A stretch of DNA of 12,350 bases. It comes from JBGTCY01 sp041748615 (lineage in GTDB: Bacteria > Bacteroidota > Bacteroidia > Chitinophagales > CAIOSU01). Within the stretch, counting starts at the first letter, position 1, and every line of letters starts with the position of its first letter. Location: assembly GCA_041748615.1 (NCBI GenBank), contig JBGTCY010000182.1, positions 1 to 12,350 on the forward strand. Reading direction: 5' to 3'. Positions 7,646 through 12,350 of the stretch are shown piece by piece. A program made the translations under genes and the position numbers. The notes beneath the pieces are model-generated. The model saw only the letters and a list, made by a program, of their open reading frames with translations. It did not search any database and was not told the DNA's origin.

Positions 7646-8311
7646 TTACTCCTTCACTTTCTTCCCGTATTTTTTTGACCATTTGAAAATCAGCGGGGTA
7701 ATCAGGACAGTCGGCAGCAACCAGGCGACAAATGAAGGAATGAACTCGATGCGCATGTTGACGACTAAAAAAGCCGTCAATGCCGCGATGAATCCTCCGG
7801 TCATGCGTTGCAGGTGCATCAGCAGCCACACGTTTTCAAAAGCGGATTTCCCGCGAAAATTCCGGATGTCTTCCAGCGCCATCATCAACCCAATGCCTCC
7901 GAAAACGACCATCACGATTCCGAAAGAGCTGCCTTTTGCCAAATAAAAAATTCCGTAACCGGCTAAACCGAATCCAAACAACAACATGATGCCGCAGAGC
8001 AGCCAATCCGGCAATTGCATTTGTTGTCCGCTGTGTAATTTTTTCAGTGATAAATAGCGCTGCCCGCTGGCAACCATATACACCGTGAAAACACCGACCA
8101 TAAATAAAAACATGCTGGGATGCAGGATGGATAAAATAAACGCGGTGCATCCCGCGGTCATCATCCCCCAAAAGAAAAACTTCCCGGCAATTCTGTGTTT
8201 CCGGTCGCCTTTTTTACGGATGACATTCACCAGGCCGGCAATCAAGCCAATCATGCCACCGAAGATGTGGATGAACAAAAAAATATTAAAGACATCTAAG
8301 TTTTTCAGCAT
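7646..8311 (-). CDS. DUF2306-like multi-pass membrane protein
   Basis: A 221-aa integral membrane protein with about seven hydrophobic segments, near residues 8-31, 44-62, 66-83, 102-125, 128-146, 162-184 and 189-209. The first segment carries FIHIFGGMIGLIAGLVNVIRKKG and is followed by RKHRIAGKFFFWGMM. This 'HI..G..gL..G......KG...HR..G..f' pattern is what I associate with the DUF2306 predicted-membrane-protein family. His15, His39 and His166 (LLMHLQRMTGG) lie at helix ends and could be functional. Heme or other ligand binding is only a guess, and no biochemical role is established to my knowledge. There is no signal peptide; the C-terminus is short and very basic (KWSKKYGKKVKE), which suggests a cytoplasmic tail. 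The gene starts 49 nt after the stop of the hydrolase gene in the same direction, so the two are probably co-transcribed. Confidence 0.85.
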   Translation of the reverse strand: MLKNLDVFNIFLFIHIFGGMIGLIAGLVNVIRKKGDRKHRIAGKFFFWGMMTAGCTAFILSILHPSMFLFMVGVFTVYMVASGQRYLSLKKLHSGQQMQLPDWLLCGIMLLFGFGLAGYGIFYLAKGSSFGIVMVVFGGIGLMMALEDIRNFRGKSAFENVWLLMHLQRMTGGFIAALTAFLVVNMRIEFIPSFVAWLLPTVLITPLIFKWSKKYGKKVKE

Positions 8312-8360
8312 TCAAGTTTCGGTTTTATGTGAAAATGAAAACCAATGTAATAATAATTGT

Positions 8361-9158
8361 TTATTCCAGCATCTTCCCCAACTCCCGTTGATATGCTTCA
8401 AATGAAGATAAGTTATTGTGATTGCCGCCTTCAATCGTAATAAATTCTGTAATCTTTCCGGTTTCTTTCACCAGCATTTCACTATGGTTGTAGGGAATGA
8501 TTGCATCCTCGGTGCCGTGAAAAATAATAACAGGGCAATTTACTTTTTGCAACCATTCATTCGTTTGAAAGCGGTAGCGCAAAATCAACCTGTTGGGCAG
8601 CCAGGAGAAATGGTAGTTCACCAATTTCAGGAAGTTGTAAAAAGGTGTTTCCAGCACCAGCATAGACGGTGAATTTTCCATCGCCAGAAACGTAGCGATA
8701 CCCGTGCCGAGCGACCTGCCATACACAATCATATTTTTTTCATCATAGCGCTGCTTCATGGCATCATAAATATATTGCGCATCCAAGAGCAACGCCTTTT
8801 CACTCAGTCTACCACTGCTTTTTCCATACCCGCGATAATCCACCACCAGCGCGTCATACCCGTTTTTTGTGAAATCGGGAGCGACATGTCCCCAGCCTTC
8901 CAATGAACCGGCATTTCCATGAAAGTAAATGACCAATCCTTTCGGGTTTTCCGAATGAAACAGCAGGGAGTGAACAACCGCATCTTTTTCCGGTTTGAAA
9001 CTGATTTCCTCAAATGAGTCTTTGAATTGAAAGCGGTAAACAGCCGGCAATTTGTCGGGATAAAAAATCAATCGTTCCTGCATCCAGAATGCCAAAAGCG
9101 AGATGACGAAATAGATACACAGAAGGATAATCGAAAAATAAAGCGCTGTTTTTAACAT
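8361..9158 (-). CDS. Membrane-anchored alpha/beta hydrolase (Bem46/ABHD13-like)
   Basis: A 265-aa serine hydrolase. Residues 5-25 form an uncleaved N-terminal membrane anchor, followed by MQERLIFYPDKLP, a 'lifyP' entry typical of Bem46/ABHD13-like and YfhR-like proteins. The catalytic core is readable: oxyanion motif YFHGNAGS (78-85), VVDYRGYGKSSG (105-116), nucleophile elbow YGRSLGTG with Ser149, acid in HGTEDAIIP (Asp218), and base in GGNHNNL (His247). Length and motif order fit the family. Members are esterases or thioesterases with poorly known substrates, so none is proposed here. The catalytic domain probably faces the periplasm or membrane surface; topology is inferred from the single anchor. 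A TAGCTTTC word on the minus strand at 9176-9183 resembles a -7 box (TAnnTTTG), but a matching -33 box is poor. The DUF2306-like gene follows after 49 nt. Confidence 0.92.
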   Translation of the reverse strand: MLKTALYFSIILLCIYFVISLLAFWMQERLIFYPDKLPAVYRFQFKDSFEEISFKPEKDAVVHSLLFHSENPKGLVIYFHGNAGSLEGWGHVAPDFTKNGYDALVVDYRGYGKSSGRLSEKALLLDAQYIYDAMKQRYDEKNMIVYGRSLGTGIATFLAMENSPSMLVLETPFYNFLKLVNYHFSWLPNRLILRYRFQTNEWLQKVNCPVIIFHGTEDAIIPYNHSEMLVKETGKITEFITIEGGNHNNLSSFEAYQRELGKMLE

Positions 9159-9198
9159 GCCTGTTTGTTGAAATTGAAAGCTAAGCTACTACATAATC

Positions 9199-9221
9199 TG
9201 CCACAGATTCGCAGATTAAGC
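9199..9221 (+). repeat. Dispersed 23-nt intergenic repeat, copy 2
   Basis: TGCCACAGATT, then C, then GCAGATTAAGC; one mismatch to 7539-7561. It starts 41 nt upstream of the hydrolase start codon, so it could overlap that gene's promoter region. Confidence 0.7.
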
Positions 9222-9270
9222 ACAGGTTTTGTCACACAGGAAATAACCCAATCTATAGATGTTGAAATTA

Positions 9271-9339
9271 CAAAGCACAAAAAACAAATCACAAATAAAT
9301 TCCAATCACCAAAAAAAGAAAAATTCAAAACCCAAGATC
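9271..9339 (+). repeat. A/C-rich heptameric block (CAAAnnA type)
   Basis: Four contiguous 7-nt units, CAAAGCA, CAAAAAA, CAAATCA and CAAATAA (9271-9298), are followed after ATTC by CAATCAC and CAAAAAA (9303-9316), and after a 9-nt interruption by CAAAACC and CAAGATC (9326-9339). The 7-nt register is strict within each run but is broken between runs. Confidence 0.5.
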
Positions 9340-9382
9340 GTATTGGTCAAAATTAAACACCGAATTGTATTATCCGCTTTCT

Positions 9383-9410
9383 GATATTAGATTTTAGATG
9401 TTAGACGTCT
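9383..9410 (+). repeat. Heptameric degenerate repeat (GATnTTA), inverted relative to 7597-7617
   Basis: Consecutive units GATATTA, GATTTTA and GATGTTA (9383-9403), then GACGTCT. The complement of GATATTA is TAATATC, the unit seen twice at 7597-7617. Confidence 0.55.
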
Positions 9411-9439
9411 TCTGAATCCGCCAAAAAGCGTTTAAGGAT

Positions 9440-9501
9440 TGATTTGTGTTTTGATTTTTTTTGAATTGAATATTATTAATTTTTTGTGAATTGTTTTTTT
9501 G
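9440..9501 (-). repeat. G/T-rich heptameric block, reverse-complement type of 9271-9339
   Basis: Plus-strand units TGATTTG (9440-9446), TGTTTTG (9447-9453) and TGAATTG (9487-9493), separated by T-rich sequence. Read on the minus strand these are CAAATCA, CAAAACA and CAATTCA. CAAATCA is identical to a unit at 9285-9291. The order of shared words differs between the two blocks, so this is not a simple long hairpin. Confidence 0.4.
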
Positions 9502-9610
9502 GTATTTAAAAACGACAACTTCACCAAGTAGGTTTTATTTCGAAAAGCGCTCAATCTTTTCTACCCGTTCCCCCCTAAAATTTTCCTCCCCTCCGCACTC
9601 ATTTATCCGT

Positions 9611-9618
9611 TAATTTCG
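9611..9618 (+). promoter_or_regulatory. Candidate -7 promoter box of the TonB-dependent receptor gene
   Basis: TAATTTCG matches the Bacteroidota -7 box TAnnTTTG at all but one defined position and lies 33 nt before the ATG. No good TTTG is found at the -33 position; the nearest upstream T-rich word (TTTT at 9581) is a little far. Confidence 0.38.
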
Positions 9619-9651
9619 CCCCACTGTAGGCAAACGCTGCTGCATGATTGC

Positions 9652-11943
9652 ATGAAACTGGTTCATAGAATTCCCTTTTTATTTTTTCTCTTTACCTTCT
9701 CTTTTGCTTCCGCGCAAACCGGTACCTTGCGCGGGTTTGCCTATTCCAAAGATTCCGGTGAACCCGTCATTTTTGTGACCGTTGTGCTCGAAGGCACTAC
9801 CCTCGGCACCTCCACCGACAACAATGGTTTTTATTCGCTTTCGAAAGTACCCGTGGGTGATTATTCCATTTTGATTTCTTCGTTGGAGTTTGACTCCCTC
9901 CGAATGGAAGTGACCATCAAAGAAAACCAGATTATTTCCCGTTCATTTTATTTGGAAAAACGCACCGTGAAAATTGACCAGGTTGAGATTTCAGCCAAGC
10001 GTGAAGCGGCAAAAACAGAAACCCAGGTTTCCACCGTCACCGTCACCGCCCGCGAAATTAATGTGCTGCCTTCCGTGGGTGGCGAAACCGACATCGCGCA
10101 GTTTCTGCAAATCATCCCGGGTGTGATTTTTACGGGCGACCAGGGCGGGCAGTTATATGTGCGCGGAGGTTCGCCTATCCAGACAAAAGTGATGCTTGAC
10201 GGGCTGACGATTTACAACCCCTTCCATTCCATCGGCTTGTATTCGGTGTTTGAAACGGATGTCATTAAAAGCGTGGACGTTTACACGGGCGGCTTCAATG
10301 CCGAATACGGCAACCGCATTTCCGGCATCATTGACGTGAAAACCCGCGATGGCAACAAAAACAGGCTCGCGGGAAAAATAGCAGCGAACCCTTTCCTCGC
10401 AAAAGGCATTCTCGAAGGTCCGCTTATGAAACTCAAGGACAACGGCACAAGCATCACTTTTTTGCTCAACACCAAAATCTCTTATTTAGACCGCACCTCC
10501 CCCTATCTTTATTCCTATGCCGGTGAAGGCGGGCTTCCGTTCAGCTTCAGCGATTATTACGGCAAGCTGTCTTTCAACACTTCGGGCGGTTCAAAACTGA
10601 GCATGTTCGGCTTTCATTACAAAGACAAGGTAAACTACCAGGGCGTATCAGAAATTGAGTGGAACTCGCTCGGCATCGGAACAAATTTCGTAGTAGTGCC
10701 CGGGCAGTCAAAAGCGGTGATGAGCGGCAACTTCGCCTATTCAAATTATGAAATGGTGCTGAAAGAAGGCGATGGCAAACCGCGCAACAGTTCCATAGGC
10801 GGATTCAACATCGGCATGGCGTTTAACTACTTCATCAAAGACGGAGAATTCAAATATGGCTTCGATATCAACGGCTTCAAAACCGTGTTTGAATTTTCTA
10901 ATCCGGTGGGTTTGAGAGTGGACCAAAATCAAAACACCACCGAGCTTGGATTTTTCTTCCGCTACAAAAAAGTCATCGGCAAGGTGGTCATTGACCCAAG
11001 TTTCCGCGCGCAATACTACGCCTCGCTGCCCACTTTTTCCATGGAGCCGCGACTGGGGGTGAAGGTGAATGTCACCAACCGCTTCCGTCTCAAAATGGCG
11101 GGCGGCATCTATTCGCAAAACCTCATCAGCGGCAAACCCGACCGCGATGTGGTGAACCTCTTCACCTCCTTCCTCTCCGGTCCGGAAGAATCGCTGCGCG
11201 ACACCGATGGCAACGTGGCGAAAAACAACCTGCAAATTGCTTATCATGCCGTGGGTGGGGTGGAATTCAACATCACCCGTTCACTGGAACTTAATGTGGA
11301 GCCTTATTACAAACGCTTCGGTCGTCTTATCGAAATCAACCGTTTGAAACTGCTGCCGCAAGACGCCAACTACATGCTCGAAACCGGTGACGCCTACGGG
11401 CTGGATGTGCTGCTCAAATACGAATTTAAAAAACTCTATTTGTGGGGCGGCTATTCCCTCGCCTATGTGCAGCGCAATGACGGCATGCAAACCTACTATC
11501 CCCATTACGACCGCAGACACAATTCCAACTTCGTGGCGTCCTACAGCTTCGGCAAAAAGCCCGTGTGGGAAGCCAGCGCCCGCTGGAATTTCGGCACCGG
11601 ATTTCCCTTCACCCGCACCCAGGCATTCTATCCCGACTTCGGCTCCATTTTTTCAAACCAGGGCATCAACACCGACTACGTCACCGCCAACATTCAAAAC
11701 GAAGAAGCCATCGGCATCCTCTACGAGCGCGAAATCAACGCGGGCAGACTACCCACCTTCCATCGCCTCGACCTCTCGCTCAAAGCCTCCTTCAGTTTCA
11801 CCAACCGCGTTACCCTCGACCTCGTTTTCAGCCTCACCAACGTCTATGACCGCGCCAACATCTTCTACTTCGACCGTATCCGCTTCGAGCGCGTTGACCA
11901 GCTACCCATCCTTCCCAGCTTCGGCATCGCCTTCTCTTTTTGA
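9652..11943 (+). CDS. TonB-dependent outer-membrane receptor with N-terminal carboxypeptidase-regulatory-like domain
   Basis: A 763-aa outer-membrane transporter. The signal peptide (residues 1-21) ends ASAQ. Residues 23-103 match the carboxypeptidase-regulatory-like domain (GTLRGFAYSKDSGEPVIFVTVVLEGT, DNNGFYSLSKVPVGDYSI). Residues about 108-132 form a linker (VEISAKREAAKTETQVSTVTV). Residues about 135-232 are the plug, with FLQIIPGV, GGQLYVRGGSPIQTKVMLDG, then YNPFH and GGFNAEYGNRISGIIDVKTRDG. The rest is the barrel, with alternating aromatic strands and the terminal phenylalanine expected for Bam-assembled proteins (SFGIAFSF). It is shorter than SusC-type receptors, no SusD partner is adjacent, and the substrate cannot be inferred. 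The start at 9652 is chosen because it opens directly into the signal peptide; an ATG at 9644 is out of frame and stops after three codons. The 3' half is C-rich at third codon positions (16 of the last 22 codons end in G or C), unlike the gene's T-rich 5' end. Confidence 0.94.
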   Translation: MKLVHRIPFLFFLFTFSFASAQTGTLRGFAYSKDSGEPVIFVTVVLEGTTLGTSTDNNGFYSLSKVPVGDYSILISSLEFDSLRMEVTIKENQIISRSFYLEKRTVKIDQVEISAKREAAKTETQVSTVTVTAREINVLPSVGGETDIAQFLQIIPGVIFTGDQGGQLYVRGGSPIQTKVMLDGLTIYNPFHSIGLYSVFETDVIKSVDVYTGGFNAEYGNRISGIIDVKTRDGNKNRLAGKIAANPFLAKGILEGPLMKLKDNGTSITFLLNTKISYLDRTSPYLYSYAGEGGLPFSFSDYYGKLSFNTSGGSKLSMFGFHYKDKVNYQGVSEIEWNSLGIGTNFVVVPGQSKAVMSGNFAYSNYEMVLKEGDGKPRNSSIGGFNIGMAFNYFIKDGEFKYGFDINGFKTVFEFSNPVGLRVDQNQNTTELGFFFRYKKVIGKVVIDPSFRAQYYASLPTFSMEPRLGVKVNVTNRFRLKMAGGIYSQNLISGKPDRDVVNLFTSFLSGPEESLRDTDGNVAKNNLQIAYHAVGGVEFNITRSLELNVEPYYKRFGRLIEINRLKLLPQDANYMLETGDAYGLDVLLKYEFKKLYLWGGYSLAYVQRNDGMQTYYPHYDRRHNSNFVASYSFGKKPVWEASARWNFGTGFPFTRTQAFYPDFGSIFSNQGINTDYVTANIQNEEAIGILYEREINAGRLPTFHRLDLSLKASFSFTNRVTLDLVFSLTNVYDRANIFYFDRIRFERVDQLPILPSFGIAFSF

Positions 11944-11950
11944 TTTTTTT

Positions 11951-12036
11951 ATACCATCGGTAAACAGGTTTTCGAACTTGTACAGAATAGTACCCGATGG
12001 TGTATCCCGATCACAGTTCGTTTTTTTCTTTTTTTT
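11951..12036 (+). terminator. Structured 3' region and T-tract, probable terminator of the receptor gene
   Basis: Three stems can be drawn. An outer stem pairs ACCATCGG(TA) at 11953-11962 with (TA)CCCGATGGT at 11991-12001, with one bulged C. Inside it ACAGGTT (11964-11970) and AACTTGT (11975-11981) pair over a TTCG tetraloop, with one G-U pair. Alternatively CGAACT (11973-11978) pairs with AGTTCG (12015-12020), which is followed at once by T7-C-T8 (12021-12036). The last arrangement is the intrinsic-terminator-like one and excludes the tetraloop hairpin. Position 10-90 nt after the stop codon supports a terminator. Confidence 0.5.
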
Positions 12037-12145
12037 CGGGAAAAATGCAGTGGCGCTTGCTCCGTTCGTATCTGCCTTGCTTTGATTGGTAGCGTCCCGC
12101 GATTGTGGTGTTTTACCTTCGGGGGAGGAAGGGGAGGGGTCTTGA

Positions 12146-12231
12146 GTTTAATGTCTAATGTTTAAAGTTTAAAGTCCATAGACGATAGTCCATTGTCCAT
12201 TGTTATGTCCGTTAATCGTCAATCGTTAATC
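12146..12231 (+). repeat. Longest heptameric degenerate tandem array, 11 units
   Basis: Starting at G12146, eight contiguous 7-nt units run to 12201, each beginning with G. They include GTCTAAT, GTTTAAA (twice), GTCCATA, GACGATA and GTCCATT (twice). After a 9-nt interruption (12202-12210), three more follow to 12231: GTTAATC, GTCAATC, GTTAATC. Neighbouring units are more alike than distant ones. The same DNA in another register gives TAATGTC and TAAAGTC, linking it to the arrays at 7597 and 9383. Confidence 0.7.
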
Positions 12232-12255
12232 GCCTCCCGTCCCTTTCCGGTACTC

Positions 12256-12302
12256 GCGCAAGCATTGAGGCGATTGCTTGGAGCTAAAGCCTGCTTGTGC
12301 GC
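12256..12302. repeat. GC-rich stem-loop cluster with two alternative partners
   Basis: CAAGCA (12259-12264) can pair with TGCTTG at 12275-12280 (10-nt loop) or with the second TGCTTG at 12292-12297. The second pairing extends to GCGCAAGCA with TGCTTG..CGC, with a 2-nt bulge. A further CAAGCA follows close by (ctCAAGCAc, about 12333-12341). Function unknown. Confidence 0.4.
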
Positions 12303-12350
12303 TTCGTGTGATTGTACACGGTCACTCTCGCTCAAGCACATTATCATTTA

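Larger units (their letters stand above)
9159..9651. other. 493-nt divergent intergenic region filled with short repeats
   Basis: Lies between the hydrolase (minus) and the TonB-dependent receptor (plus), so it must hold both promoters. The plus-strand frame at 9165-9356 is K/Q/N-rich low-complexity translation of repeat DNA, not a gene. Its contents are the second copy of the 23-nt repeat, an A/C-rich heptamer block, a GATnTTA heptamer block, a G/T-rich heptamer block in opposite orientation, a pyrimidine-rich stretch (about 9555-9600), and a promoter word near 9611. Confidence 0.7.
12037..12350. other. Right-edge non-coding region
   Basis: I see no credible gene. The plus-strand frame running out of the receptor gene to 12085 is a shadow, and a 40-odd-codon minus-strand frame near 12220-12350 has no recognisable features. 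The region holds a G-rich stretch (12121-12139), the longest heptamer array of the window and a GC-rich stem-loop cluster. A gene beginning beyond the edge cannot be excluded. Confidence 0.5.

Noticed and set aside
8321..8343. GGTTTT...AAAACC hairpin between the hydrolase and DUF2306-like genes
   Set aside because: Only 6 weak base pairs with an 11-nt loop and no T-run; the 49-nt spacing fits an operon better than a terminator.
9165..9356. 63-codon plus-strand frame
   Set aside because: It is a translation of the 23-nt repeat and the A/C-rich heptamer block; Lys/Gln/Asn-rich with no protein-like pattern.
10741..11247. 168-codon minus-strand frame inside the receptor gene
   Set aside because: Antisense shadow; the receptor reading frame is continuous and fully accounts for this DNA.
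11387..12085. 232-codon plus-strand frame overlapping the receptor gene
   Set aside because: Ser/Thr/Pro-rich shadow caused by C-rich codons of the receptor gene in another frame; it has no domain and no start context.
12220..12350. Minus-strand frame of about 42 codons at the right edge
   Set aside because: No start context or recognisable motif; it covers the stem-loop cluster, so coding is unlikely on the visible evidence.

Overview
The window reads as chromosomal DNA of a Bacteroidota bacterium. The basis is the presence of two different type IX secretion system (T9SS) C-terminal sorting domains, a TonB-dependent receptor with an N-terminal carboxypeptidase-regulatory-like domain, TAnnTTTG-like promoter words, and a general lack of Shine-Dalgarno sites. 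I cannot place it below phylum; a Chitinophagales/Saprospirales-like lineage would fit. No rRNA, tRNA, CRISPR array, transposase or phage gene is visible.

Layout. All genes left of about 9160 lie on the minus strand. At the far left (1-485) is the N-terminal half of a secreted TPR protein of the kind that carries PD40 and OmpA domains. Its gene starts 10 nt after the stop of a 1404-aa modular cell-surface protein (496-4710), so the two look co-transcribed. The large protein has a signal peptide, a beta-propeller-like N-terminal half, Ig-like domains, six tandem PKD-like repeats of 86-87 aa, and a type B (CHU_C, gliding-motility-type) T9SS sorting domain. A 413-nt gap follows, with a perfect 13-bp inverted repeat around the candidate promoter. 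Next is a second T9SS cargo (5124-7172, 682 aa) with a type A-like sorting domain, then a short secreted ORF (7250-7489) that looks like the amputated N-terminus of a secreted protease. A probable two-gene unit follows: an alpha/beta hydrolase (8361-9158) and, downstream of it, a DUF2306-like membrane protein (7646-8311). On the plus strand a TonB-dependent receptor (9652-11943) ends in a strongly structured 3' region.

How the genes fit together. The theme is the cell envelope: exported surface proteins, an envelope-anchored TPR(-OmpA) partner, an outer-membrane transporter, and two membrane-associated proteins. The large adhesin-like protein and the TPR protein are the only pair whose spacing argues strongly for joint function.

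The least ordinary part is the intergenic DNA to the right of 7500. Every larger gap there (7520-7645, 9159-9651, 11944-12350) contains degenerate tandem repeats with a strict 7-nt period, and two of the gaps share a 23-nt repeat that differs at one base. Identical heptamers recur between gaps kilobases apart, in both orientations. The 413-nt gap at 4711-5123 contains none that I can see. I know of no named element that matches.
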